Shown one piece after another: positions 22,110 to 37,100 of a stretch of DNA of 64,000 nt. Numbering within the stretch: position 1 is the first letter of the stretch; every line of letters begins with the position of its first letter. Made by a program: the position numbers and the translations under genes. Source of the stretch: Nepenthes gracilis (lineage: Eukaryota; Streptophyta; Magnoliopsida; Caryophyllales; Nepenthaceae); assembly GCA_033239525.1 (NCBI GenBank), contig BSYO01000013.1, forward strand, positions 4,674,501 through 4,738,500, in the 5' to 3' direction. The notes under the pieces were generated by a model, which saw only the letters and a list, made by a program, of their open reading frames with translations, was not told where the DNA came from and did not search any database.

Positions 22110-25100
22110 TCAAGGACAGTCTGCCGGGAGCGAGCTCTCAATGTTTGATGGGATCAAAATGTTGAAACCATCTTCGGCGGTCGATAGGATCATTCCAGGG
22201 ATCTGCGGATGCCAGTGAAGCTCCTTCAAGTTCTTTTGTCCCTGCCCCCAAAAGCAAAAACGTTGCATAAACGAGGCTCGAAAATATTTACCAAATGAAA
22301 GGATTTTCTAGGAAAATATTTTCAATGAAAATAACTCCTCTTAGCATCTTCTGATACTTGGTGTATATAAGAAAATATGAATTATCATACAAACCAATAG
22401 ATGAGAGTGAATATTTGCAGTAACATTTTCAAAAGATGGTGATATCTTAAGGTTAGAAAATATTTTCAGTTACAGTCGATTTATCTTCAATGTGGGGTTT
22501 TTCCAACAACCAGTGAAGTTGGGACATCGGTGGACAGCAGACAATGGCATAAGCAGCAGGGGACTAGGCTGCAAAGCTGGAGACTTGCCGCAGGGGTTGG
22601 GCATGCAATCGGAGATGGTGGCTTGAGGGTTCAACTGCCGTGACCGCACGGCAGCTTCGGGGCATCATGAGCCAATAATGATATCACATTCGAGTAAAAA
22701 CTTTCATTAATCAGTATTGGCGGCCAATGGTGGTCGGTGGACTAGTTCCAGAAAACAACTTTCCAGTTCTAAAAAAATGGGAAATCATTTTTCGAATTTT
22801 AAGTTTAAATTTTCTGTCGACCTGGAAAATATTTCCAACAAACTTATTTTCCCATATATGCCAGACAACAAAAAATATGAAAAATATTTTCTATAATCAC
22901 CAAACACTAGAAAATGCATAAAATATTATTCATCAAGTTATTTTCTGACTAACAAAGAGAGCCCTAAGTGTAAATAAAGAGAATGCAAAAATGATGTAAG
23001 GTATAAATTCCAAAATATTATTTTAATGATAATTAATTTAATTAAATTAATAAATTTTCGAGGTTAATTGAGATTTCGGGACGGAAAATTGAGTTTTGGA
23101 CTGAAATCAGTTAGGTTAAGTGACGTTTGGTCTGCACCTAATTAACAAATGAGCACGTTCTAAACAAAATACCTGTACTTGAGGCGGGCTCCTAAAACAC
23201 ACGTACATATTTAAGATAGAATGTTCGTGCTTGATCCGCACCTAATATGGCGCTAATACGCAGTGTGATTATGCCTAAACGCCTGACTGATGCTCATACA
23301 CCAGTTTTTTTATAAATAGGTGCCTTGGCCGATTTCGGATCATTTTCAGCTACTTTTTGAGAGAAAAGAGAGAAATACAAGATAAAAAGACAGAGAAAAG
23401 GCGAGACAAAAGGTGAAGAAGAAATTAAGGTGGCATCAAGGGATCTTTGGGAGAAATCAGGTGAAGGTAAGTGCTTTCAAATATTTTTTTCATTGTTGTT
23501 TATTTCTGATCTCTTTAAGTATTTTTTATTCAAAATACTCGTACATATATTATTTTTGTACTTAAAAGTAATTATATTTTACATGCACGTGACTCGACTC
23601 ATAAAATACGTCTTAAATCCACAGAAATCATGTTAAGTGCTAATTTTTTGCAATATTATTCTTGCATGTCTTTACATCATTTTTAATATTCCTGTATGTC
23701 TTCAAATTTTAAAAACATATTCTACATGCCTTCAATTACTACATAATTATTCATGCAACGTTTATAATTTAGAGAAATCACTAAAATTATGAGCAATTTA
23801 TGAAATCTTAGTTTAATATTTCTGTATGTTTACTACATGAAAAAAAAAGTGTTGAAAAATTATATAAACTATGTTAATTTTCTATAATATCTGCAATATA
23901 ATTTCTGAATATCTTTAAATAACACATTAAAGTTCCTACATGCTTTTAAATTACACATTAAAGTTTCTCTATGTTCATAATTTTTATTGCATGTCATATA
24001 CTTGGAGGAAAAATAAAGAAAAACACCATATAAACTTTAATGAAGAAAGTATTTTCTTTGGTATGAGAAAAATAAAAAAATATGCATATTTAAGTAAAAT
24101 TTTTAATTTAATAAAGCAAGAACCATTATAAAGAATTATCGCAATATATTGTCATGCCTTAGTATATTATTAGTAAATCGAATGTCGAAAATATCATCTA
24201 TGAGTTAAAAAAAGCAACGTTCGACCCCAACTATAGAGATTATATGTAGTCGACCCACTTACAGGTCGTAAATAGTAGCGTATGACCTTTGACTATATAA
24301 AAACAATCATAACCCAAATTCGGTATTAATTATTTATTGGTGAGGTCATCACCAATCATTGATCTTTTTTGTATGTCAGTATAATTTTAATATGTTTTAT
24401 ATATTTGCACAGTTTGGCATGTTTGGCCATGAATATACACATTTTCCCATGACTTATAGTACAAATTCTGGCATAATTGATCATTTATATTCAGCTTTTG
24501 CATGATTTACTAGAAATGGGGTTATCAACATTTTAAACTTTTGATCGTAGCATAATTCCAACATATTTCATTTGCATATATCTATATATGAAAATACAAA
24601 TACTTTGTTAAGCATTATACTCGCTCCTATCTTTGTTTTTGTTAACCTTTCAGATTAAAAACTATCGGACTAATTGACAAAAAGTCCAGGAATTAGGAAG
24701 ACTACCCGATCTAGTTTTTAAGATGCTTTTTTATAGTACTGCAACAATTCAGATTGTTAGTTGATGTTTCAATTTATCTTCATATCCAACTTACATTTTG
24801 TCTTATTTCGATTAATGTTTGTTTCCGACCGTCGGCCGTTAATGTTGTTATGATGATAATACTTAAGTTTGATTACAAATTTTGGAAGTTTAGTTTCGAT
24901 ACTTTGATTTTTAGTTAAAATTGTTTTTTTTATGAATGATTCGAGGTTAACAAAATTTGTTGATGTTCATATCCATCTTCGGATGTGACATTTGGGTATT
25001 ATAGTTTGATTACTATATTATGTCATGCCGTTTAACGGTATTTGATTCGCATATTCACATCCTAGTATTCGTTAACTTTTTAAGTCGGGAGAATAAAAAT

Positions 25101-28100
25101 TGGATTTTGAATCTTAAAAATAAAAAAATTGATTCAAGTTAATTGAAGATTAAGGAATTAATAAATTCGATTTTGGAATCGGAGACGTGACAAACGGGAT
25201 TGCTTTTGAACCAAATACAAATTCCCGAGAACTGAAAAAAATCAAACCTGGTGGACAAATAGGAGCTGTGGAGGTAAATCTTCAGGAGCATTGACTTTAT
25301 CTTGTGTCCAAGCTTTGAACTCAGCCTCCTCTTCCTTGTCTCGTTCTAGAGACAAGTCCCATATCCTGTCAACCGAAGCAAAACAAAGAGATTTTCTGAG
25401 AAATGCCTGGATAACGACAACTGTCTATCAGCTCATCATTTCGATTCTTACGTGAGCTGATTATCAGATGAAGTAACCGAAAGCGTAGAGGCCTCGTGGG
25501 GGCTCCATTCAATGGATGTGATGGCGCCCTTATGGTATTCAAAATGAGCCACAACAGAATCTCCATCCTGCAAAGGAAACAGTCGTAAACCTCACTGGTT
25601 CTTTAGAATGATACATGCAGTTATATTATTGGCTCGGTTGCATGGAAACCTGCCATGGATGAAAATATCAATATCCATGTTGAACATACTAGATGCAAAT
25701 TATTTTTATCAAAAGAAATTGATAGGAAAATACCGACCAATATATCAAAAAACATTAAACGTAACTGCAAATATATCACAATATCATAAAAGATCGGTAT
25801 CGACGGTTTAGATATCAATAGTTCATTCAATGAAACCTACACTTCTCATATGCAAATTTGGGAGAGGAAGGAGAGCTTCAGGAGGCAATTAAGATGAAGT
25901 AGGTTTATACAGTGATATTTTAACTGTGTATCATATTGTATGTAATTTCACAATTACAAAGATGGAGGCAATGATATTTCACAAAATTGAATAGTTCAAC
26001 TTGATTTTGAAAGGGAATTTGATACAATAATAAAGTTACTCAATTGTTATATGCGATTTATGATCTGTGATCTGCAGGGTAAGACTGCATGTATCAAATT
26101 CCATAATATGAGAGCAACGTACACTAGGACCACACTTTTTCCATTTTTTTTCTGGTAATTTGAACCACCCTTTTAATGATTCAACTTGATTCTAATTAAG
26201 CTTTTAGAAATACATTTTGATACATATATAGAGTTCTACAAATGAGAGAACATTTTTGCTTAAGAAGAAAGCATGCCTTTGCCATCCTAAGATCACGGAT
26301 TGAAAAAGTACCATCATCGCTTCCAGATGCCATCATACAGCTTGCTAGCCTGAAAAATGGCAAGAAATCATCATGTTATATGATTTGCTATGTATTTTCA
26401 AGGAGTCAATTGCAAAACAGGGAGATGTTAAAGTCAGTCAACCTGTTCCACGAAATAACATTTACATCAGCATTATGAGCCTTAAAGAAAATGCGGGGAG
26501 ACTTCCCTGCACGAGCATCCCAAATTGCTATATTACAGTCCGCAGAGCAGGAGGCAAAAACCTGCTGTTCAATGGGGCTCCACTGAAAATTACAACATGG
26601 AGTAACAAGAGTAAGAAGCTGTTTGCATAAGAATGGAGCTCATATTTGCTATACTTCTCATTAGGGTTTCAAAAAAAGCCAGAAAACCCGACAATCTGAA
26701 GCACATAGAACCCAAAAAAAGCCAGATAACCAAACTGAACGGTTAGGTTTTGGTTCGGTGAATTGCAATATTTAAGGGTTTGGTTCAATACCTTCTGATT
26801 TTGTGGTAACCTGACTCAACCAATATATACACGTAGTTTTATTTTTTAAATAAAAATATCTTTAAAAAAAAACCAAACAAAATTTTCAACAGAGATGTTA
26901 AAAGAAAAACCAGAATCCCACCAACCAGTTTAAATTATATAAATATTTTTAAACAATATGATAAATTCAGAAATTTGTTATAAAAACATTGACCTGAACC
27001 GAACCATTCAAACCAGTTCGAATAAAAAAAAAGTTGCTCACTGTCTTGATTATTTAAACCATGAACATCCTCACTTTCTCGTGTTAAAGCACAAAGTACA
27101 GGAAATTCAGACTCTCAACAGAAGAAATGTCAAAGATGGAATAGTTGCTTCACAAAAGAGACAATAAAAATATAGACCTGCAGATCTTCCACACTAGCAG
27201 CATGCCCAACGTATGGATTATTATCAACGTTCCATGTTGCCGAAGATGAGGGCTCCCAGAGGTAAATGCCATTTTTGCAGTCACCTTCATCCAAGAATTA
27301 CCACACCAAAAGGACTATCATTCCTCATTAGGAAACAAATCATTAGAGGTCCTCGTATAACAAATTCAACTCCACAACATGGAATAAAATGTTGGCTGAC
27401 AAATCTTCATATCTTAATAGTACAAAAATTTGGGCTATTTTTCAATAACAGAGAATGATATCAAGATTAATTTTATAAAATTTAACTAAAACTTGTCAAA
27501 TAAGTAAATAAATAATTAAATATGTTCCGATTTTAGTATATAACAAATTGTTATTGAGGTCACGAGAATTTTTTTCTTTTGCATCTGAGACGTTCAACAC
27601 CAGCACATATTTTCATCCATCTCCATAGGAAAGCATCAATATAATTACCAGATAAAAGTCTTCCAGGGACAAGAGGACTCCAGTCAATAGCATAACCTTC
27701 ATCCTTGTGCTTAAACAGAGTCAGTGGCGCCTGATTGAAAACTGAAGATGCCCCTCGACTAACATCTGTTTCAGATTCTGCTAGAAAATTGAGATGAGAA
27801 CTGAAGTCCCACACCTGCACAAGTTGATGAGGTTTTACTGCAAATATAAACAAAAATTACCGCAAAAGTAAACCCCATGATTAGGTTCTTTTACATTAAC
27901 TGTTGAAAAAAGGACGTGGTGTACAAGACTTCTTAAATTATAACACTAGGCTATGAATCACATAAACTGACACGGGACACGCACACGACACAACATCGAA
28001 ACGCAAACACGTTATTTTATAAAAATCAAGAATACGACACGTTTGAGATACATAAACTAAAATTATGATTTATAATCTTTTTAATTGATAATACTACTAT

Positions 28101-31100
28101 TTTATATTAAATTTGTGAGTTATCATCTTTACGAAGAAATCAAATCCTTACTTCACGAAAGATCGGCAATGTTATCACCTTCATTTATTTCACCACCGTA
28201 TTCATTTCCTTTTTTGAATACTGACAATTGTATCTTATGAAAATTTAGTGAAAGAAAAGCATTGCCTACCACAAAAGAAGTCTTTTTTTACTGTGAGATA
28301 TTTATGGGCAGGGTGTACAGATTTAAATTTTTAAAATTATAAAATAGCTCACATAATTTAAAATTTATAAAATGGCCCACAGTTTTTAAAAAATTATAAA
28401 ATTACTCAACGTATCATGACATGTCCGGAGAGTCTCCAAAACGTGTCAGAATGTATTTAAAGCGTGTCTAGAATGTGTTGGACAATAAATAAATAAATTA
28501 ACATGTATCGGAGCATGTCCCAACATGTTCACGGCGTGTCTGTGTCCAACGCATGTCGGACACCAATACTTTGAGCCCAAAAGTGTCCATACTTCCTAGA
28601 CACTAGAAAAGGTCAGATGTACCTCAAACCATCACAATGCAGAGGGGTTGTTTTCATGCTTTAAACATGTATAATTCGCTCTGTTAAGTAAAGGCTCAAA
28701 AATGATTCAATATTTTTAAATACCCCCAAACCAGGATAACATGTTGGCGCGTGAATCAACCACAGGCCCATTCCATACCATTTATTAAGAAATACTTATA
28801 AGAAAATGGTTGTTTAATGAAGCAAACTCAAGACCACCTGATCAACAAAGCTCTTGTACCATGTAAATCTTAAGGGAGAAGAAAAGGAGAGAACTCGGTG
28901 CAAACCCTCTCGATTGAATTAGTGATCAATTTGCATACATTTAGGATTATCTACAAAATAGTACAACCAAAAAAAGGCATTGAACCCCACTGTCTACAAT
29001 ATCAAGAGAAGCTTTTCCAATTGCATGCATGCATGGTCAATTAGAGCACAATTTCAACATTGAGGAAGGATCAAATCCGATATTACTGAATAAAGTCAGA
29101 CCTGTACATAAGCAGTATCTCCCCAAGATGCACATATATGAGGGTTCTGCGGCATAGAACGAATCCTATTGACGCATCCTTCATGAGCCACCTTGCGCAG
29201 CTGCAAACATAAAAAAATAATAATAGGAATTTAACTGGGTGGGTATTGTCTATATTTAGTTCACTGACACACAGACAAACCTACTAAGCCAAAGCTAAAA
29301 TAAACACCACCACCAAAGAAGCACATCATGATACAAGATTCATTTATTCTTTTTTCTCCAGTCAGAACTTCCTTTAGGTTAAAATCATAATGAAACGTTC
29401 ACTTGGGATAACGCATCTGTTACCTCTTGGGAGGCCTAATGTCACAGGACAACACTTTCTCTATTTCACCTGCAATATTTAATTAACACACCCCATGTGA
29501 TGTAAACGAGCTGCCTTTCCCCAATATTCCATCCCTAATGTGTAAAAACACAATATTTTTAGAGAAAACTCACTGCACCATAGAAGTTTGAGTGCAAAGA
29601 GTATGGAACACCTTTCCAATGCTCACACCTGCAAGCTCACATCTATAGTTCTCAAACTAGTTATTCTCTAGTTAACTATTCTTTAGCTTCACCTCACTTG
29701 AAGTTTGAATTTTCTAGGCTTGTCCTAGATAAGAGGAGATCATCTCTTTTTTATAAGAATGTCACCTCCTCAAATAATGGTTATAATTTTCCTTCCATTC
29801 TTCACTATAAATGGTCATGTTCTTTATTACTACCTATAAATATCTCCTTCAAGGATACTCTAGAACTACCTTCATCTTCTCCACTCAAGAACATTCTAGA
29901 GTAAAATACATATTTCTTTTATTTTTTTCTCATTTTCTATAATTCTCAAGGTCATCCTAAAACATTTTATAACCACCTATACAATTCTCTTATCCCACAT
30001 ATAGATGGTTGTACAACTAAGTTGTACGTGTGGGGATCCTGTCCACATAACACATCTGCATGCTACATAACATCTATGCTCCTCAGCAACCCGTGACACC
30101 ACACTCAACGAAACTGTTAAGCACATGTCATGGTTCCATGGCTTGGACAATATGTTCAGTTCATGTCACTATTCCCAGATTATAATATTTCATGAATTTC
30201 CCATTAATCACTAAATAATAGACCATTTCTTATTTCTTTATTTAAGGATCGACAACTCAAATGATATTTATGTTTCAATTTCTGTCTCTTCTTCTCCAAT
30301 GAGGCCTCTACTGAATTGAGAAAATTCTCTAAATATAATATCCATCTAAAATGATGTATGGAATATATAACAAAGGTTGAGTGTTAGAGTATTATATTGA
30401 TCAGTCATGTAGGCCCAAGTCAGACAACCAACAGATCTTCCCTCCCCCTCAAATTCGACTAACAAAAAAGGGAAGGTACGTTAAGCTCTTAATAATCAGA
30501 ATACATAAGACAACTCTGTTTCTCACCAAATCTCTTTCTTTTTGAGTAAGCATATTGTAAAACGAAAAAAGGAAGGAAGAGTGGACTTGCCTGCAATATG
30601 GGTTTTCTATGTCCAGGTTCATCCTCGTCATTGTCTTCATCATCACTATCACTGCTATCACTATCCATATCAGAGCCATCAGTGGCAGATTTTGAGGGCA
30701 CTAGTTCACGTCTTTCTCCAGAAACATTAGATAGCTTATATATTTCAATGGAATTCCAGGAAGATTCTTTTGCCTTCAAAACAGAATTGAAGATAGCTTA
30801 AATATTTCAATAATAATCCAGGAAGATACGTCTGCCTTCAAAAGAGAATCGAAGATATACATCATATGGGTGTCCCTTTGTCAATATAAGCGATCGAACA
30901 AGCCTCTTGACAAACAGTCACTAGAAGCAGATACCCACAGAAGATGGCAACTACATGCACAAAATTTGTTATGTCAACTCAGTCCAGCTAACATGGTTGA
31001 AAAACAGTAGTTTTCCCGTATAATACGTCACTTCAACCACATTCATCGAGGTGCAATATGTGCAGTTCCATCATGTGTGTCATGTAGATGTTCCATAAAC

Positions 31101-34082
31101 AAGCACAAAACAAGGAAACAGAGAACTTTCATTCAGTTATATCCAATACAGCGTACAAATAAACCACCTTCTCCACCACTCCCCCCTACCCCAACTTGTT
31201 TTCAAAGCACAAACTTTATGTCGCATTGGCAGTATACTTTCTGATCAATGGTAAATCAAGAAGAACAATTCTTTTTAAGGTAACAATCAGAAAAAAATAA
31301 TTCTTTGAGGGTAAGTAGACCTTTTTTGTTTCAACAGTAATCAAGGAGAATAATTAATTCAACAATGTAGTAGCATCTCCATATTCTAGTAGGTGGAGAT
31401 CAACAATCAGCAGAAAACAAATAAACTAAGCATAGCATTTTCATGATCGAATATATAATATATAATAAACTAAGCATAACAGAACACCGATAATTGGTTG
31501 CAACTTACTATGAAGTTGTCACAGTAAGATTAAGGATAGTGCGCCAACTATAGGCACGTTTTTATTAGGCACGTTTTTATTATAATTCCCAATACACAAA
31601 TCAATTAGAGGTAAGAATTTGAACAGTCAGGAAACAATAAATATGGAAGAACCTCGCCATCATAATGCTTTAAAATTCATAGCTCCGATGATGGCATATT
31701 TGGCCATCAAGATTCCTCGTATTGTTATTAATATGATGTTACTAATAAAAATATGAAAAAGGTGAAAGGTGTATTGGTTGGCTAAATCCTCAGCTCAGTA
31801 CGTTGGGAACAGTGAGGAACAATGGCTCTGATGTGTGTAATATCAGCCAGGTATTGGATTCAGCCGATTGAACTTTTGATGTGTGCAATTTTGTAGTTGT
31901 CTTACTTTGTATTTCAGCTGACTATATAATGCCTATTCTTGCAAGAAATGATCTACAATGATTTGTCCTTTCTCTCTCATCTCATTCTATGTCCATTTAT
32001 CAAGAATGACCACTGTGATATGCGCTCGAGCCGCACATGAGAGCCGTTTATCTAGAATGCTCGCACATGGCGAGCCTGAGTAGCGCACGTGTGCTGCGGC
32101 ACAGCTCTCTTGGAAAACCTTTACGCCTAATGCGCACCTACGCAGCGCATATGCACTAAGACACTGTTTTCTAAACGGCCACATGTTTTTGAACTGATTT
32201 CCAACTCCCTTTATAAATATCTCACTTCTAAACATTTATGAACAATAAAAATTAGTGCATAAAGATGAATCCCCTAAGCTCTCTTTGATAAAAGTGAATA
32301 GCCATCACTTGCTTGATAAACCAAATCTTTACTCCTGAGAAAATTGTCAAGGTTTTCTCTCCCAACATTTTCTCTATTATTTTACACACTAGCTCTAACC
32401 TGTAAGCCCTCAATTGAAACGTTGATGGCATGGATACTGAGAGCTAATATTGTGCTGAGATTCTACTCCAAGTAAAGCAAGATTAACAACAATACCAAAA
32501 AATAACCAATTCCACTGTTACAAGCAAATCCAAGAAGTTTCTTAACAGTAGCCACAAGTCGGGACGGCTAAGGTTTAGTGCGTCCGTACCACTTAAATTA
32601 TAAGTTGACTTTCTTAGTGCATTACTTTCACTAGCTGTAGAAATCTTGAGGATTTTACTCGATAACTATTGGTTATCGTTTCTCTCCGTCACCAAATCCT
32701 TGTATTAATTTTCTTACTATTCAAGTTTATTTGGTGCTGCAATTAGCTATAAATATTTGTTTAGATTTACATCTAGTTCAAATATATTTTACGTGTATTA
32801 TATATTTAACTGCTGTTTACTGCCACAAGTTTACAGGGTCTAAATTAATCAAGATTAGGGACCCTCGAGTCTTTTCAAATTGATACTTCCACTGGATTTT
32901 AAAGGTATTATCAACAAGCAGTTGTGGCTTGACCATTTAGGAATATGGAGCAGGAGCAAATTGATATGAGAAGTTGATGCTTCATTCTGGTTCCAGTTGG
33001 GCATGAAACTTCTCCATCAATTCTTATCTCTTGTGATTAAATGATGAAAACAGTTCAATCGTGGCAATTTCTCCTGTTATGGTTCAGATTATTGGAAGTT
33101 GCAGTGATTCAATGATATTGCAAAAATATGACTGCAAAGTAAGAATCATAACTTTTTCATTTCCTCTATTTTACTCTCAAGTCCATATTTCTGTCACACT
33201 ACACTCTGCTCTTGATCTCCTATTTCCCTAATTTTTCCTCCTAATTTGTCAATGTCAGTTCACAAGACTCACAGGAACTCTTCATTCTAAAAATTCTTTA
33301 CATTTCATGTTCTTGAAAATTCAGAACTTCTAATCTTCAAAAAACCGACCTGAAATTTCAGGATCCAGCTCTATCTCTTTTCCATTTCTTCAGAACCATG
33401 GATTCCAAAATACCCAGTGAGGCACGCTAGCGAGATAATAAGACTTCTATTACAGAAAATTGGTTGTGAATCAACACATAATTAAGGATAACTTCTGAAT
33501 TTTCTCTCTTCCAATTTCCTTCATCATCAGTTGTATATTTACTTCATTCTTTACCTATAGCCTTAACACTCTACAACATTTTTCCCTTCCCTGAATTTTC
33601 TCTTCCATTCTAAACATGGATTATCAAATCATGGTGTTAAATTCCTATTCCAGATTCTGGTTTGGAAATTAACTGTGAAAAATTAGTATCTTCTCTCATT
33701 TCATGTTCTGCAGAACCTATTCTAAACTTTCCTGAAGACTTCATCAATTTCTCTCTCAATTTCAGTTTTCCAACTGAATCTTTCTGTTCTTCTAAACCAA
33801 CAATCTCATTACTTTCTTGAACAAGTCTTGAACCGATCTCACAGAATTTTCATCATAGATACCAATAGAAATTTGTTCAGCTTTCTTTCCAAACTTGAGC
33901 TTTATTTGGAAGGGTTCTTGGCCCATAACCCTCACCTCACGTTTGGTTTGAAGGAATAAGGTGGGAATAGAATTTCTATTCCCTGGGAATAGAAATTCCT
34001 CCGTTTGATTATAAATTTAATTAAGAATAAATATTCCCTGGGAATTATTATTCCCACAAATGTGAGAATAACGATTCTCATA

Positions 34083-34139
<57 letters not shown>

Positions 34140-37100
34140 GTTTAATTATTATTATTGTTATTATTATTATTATTATTACTATTCCCATCTTATTCATCAT
34201 ACTATTCTACAAACCAAACAATTGAATACTAATTCCGACATTATTCTATTTCAACAACCAAACATGAGAATAACAATTCCAATTCTATTCTCCTCCTATT
34301 CTATTCCCTGGAATAACTATTCTATTCCCACCTTATTCTATTCCAGTAACCAAATGTACCATTAAATTCATTCTTATTCCTAAGAGTTCAGGTTTTCCTT
34401 CCCGTTTTAAATCTTCATTACAGAAATCAGCTGAGGGATTATATCAGTTAAGAAATTAACATTTCAATTCCTTATTTTGATTTCTATTCGTTCCAATATA
34501 CAAATGCCAAAAATTAACACAGCTAGTTCTTATTGAGAAGTCATGGCCATAGTAAAAGCTCAACTAAAAATGTGGGCTTATCTTCTACTGCTAAAACAGC
34601 TCTTATGGATCTAATCATGATCTCCAATCTTTTACGAGAAAAACAGTCAGAAGTGGGAGAAATGGAATCAGCAGTTGGAAGGAGGGCAAGACAAGAAGCA
34701 TAAAGGTGCATGATTCAAGCACACTTACAGAAAAACAGTTTAAAGAGAATGCAAAATCCTCTTCATGCAAACTCATCATGTTTGGAACGCTGTAACCAGA
34801 GAGGTATTGCACAAGTGTTTGATCCTTTTGCAAGGTAGGGAAGCGTATCCCAACATCAGATTCCGAAAGTATTCAAATCATTGTCCGGTTCAAAAGTCAT
34901 TATTGTGCTGTAATGCCCATGAATTCACTTCGTGGGGGGAGGGGGCCACACACACACACACACATGCATGCCTACATATACATGTATGTATGTATGTGTG
35001 CGAGTGCATGTGTGTGTGCGGCATGATAGTTGTGAAATGAGCATTAAATTTCAAAGATGGATGGGAATGTTCCTAATTTAAAACCTTCTCTGACAATTAG
35101 CTTGTGATTGTGGCTTAGGCGACTAGCGGATTCTTGTGGTTCAAGTCTCAAACCAAAAAAATGACCAAGAATTTTTCCAATTATTTCCTCATGGTACAGT
35201 CAATTGTGGGATGCCTACTGTAGAGCCACTTTGGAAGGGTTACAAATTGTCATAGTATACCAAACAGTCCGAGAAGATGTCCATGCAAGAAACCCTTTCA
35301 ATGAGCGGCACATATAAACAGGCGGTCATCAATTGAGCATCCAATTTGGAAATCTGGTTCACAGAACTCCCAAGAGAAGGCATCCCAATGCATGTCATCA
35401 GTATCTGATAAGAAGCAAGCTGGTTTCACTCTTCTAAGTTACAATTGCAGGAAAATTATGCAAAAAAGTGCCGAAGCCACAGAAACTCTCACTACGAATT
35501 GTCTCAGAAAACCCCTATCCTCATCCAATACACAAGTTTTGAATTCTGAAACTTTCCTCAGCCTCAGGAAGGCTCAAAATACAAACATTTCAAAATTTAG
35601 AGGCTACAAAACACCAGCCATAACCCTAGAAATTCTCTCCACCTTGATTGACACACCAACTCCTCGAAAGAGTCCTTAACCATCCACCAAACCAGGTCAC
35701 ACTACCAACAGAGTAACCCTTACTAAAAGACAGTTAAGCATACAAATGCCAACCAAAATTTTTCATAAATAAATAAGGGAAACAATATATTTGGTACAAT
35801 TGCAACATAAAAGATGACGTGAGCATAACAGTCGAAGTCTCCAACGACCCTTAAACACAACCAAAATCAGATCAAGAGATGTTATTGGAATTGACAAAAA
35901 GAAAAGGAAAAGGGCAATAATGGTGTTGGTGCAAGCTACAATTCAAAGTTTGTGAATTGGAAATACTCAAACACAACGTGGATAATACCCCTAGGCCATC
36001 TGAAGCAGTGGAAATAGCAGTCATCATTTGTTCACTTCAAGCTCAGGGGAAGGATCTATGTGAATATAGCAAAGCACACAAGTGAAGGCTAACCACTTGA
36101 AGTGCAAAAAGGACCCCATGGCCTATCCCAGTGAAGCCAAGGGTGCTTTGAAGGTGATTGTAAATTGTAATCAACCTAGATGGGTAGATGTAGATTTAAT
36201 CAAGAGGCAGTCTTCAATAATATGATAATAGGTAATAGTGAGGTTGATGTGTATTGTTAGCAGCATAAGGTCATTAGGCTGGAGTAGTGTAGGATTCTCA
36301 GTACAGCTGACTAAGCTTTTGATCCATGCAATTTTGTAGCCGCTTGGTAATTTGTACTTCAGCCTGCTAAGGCAATTAGTTGAGCCAATGGAACCTCAGA
36401 TGATAGTATTAATCATGGGAGAATATTTCAGTATCGATATTGGTTGCGGTTATATTGATATTGGCTTTTAGGGCAATACATATGGGTATTGGACACAATT
36501 TTTTGCAAAGTAGAAAAAAATGAATTGGGGATGAATACCTGCCTTATATAGTGTACCAGCCGATATTCAAAATTTCGAACGATAAATCAGTATATATCAC
36601 CAATACATTGAAATGATGTGATTTGGTTGTGATATCGAAAAATATTGGGGGCATAATACCGATATCTATCAGCAGATATTTCGTTCTATGGTATTGATTA
36701 GTAGTTAGTTGTAGAGTATACAAGTGGCTGTTATGAAGTGGCTATACTCTATTCTGTACAAATGAATCACAAATCAGTTCTACGGTTACCAGCCATGTAC
36801 ATGCCAGACACAACAGTAGATACCCCAACAAATAAATAGATAAGAAAAGGGCCATATAAATAAAGACAAAAAAATTCCTTTTTCCCTTGACAGATTGGTG
36901 TGGTGGAAGCTCCCTTCCCCTCAATCTTTGATTTTTGCTGTGGGGAGTCTGAAGAGGTGGACCTCAAGACTTTCCTTTCAATTCACTGAGTAGGGCATCA
37001 TAATAGAGATAAAAACATTTCATGGCCCTTAGATACTCACCCGAAAAGGAAAAAAACACACAATTAGTTTATGAACCATGTTCTTAAAAAAATATGTTTA

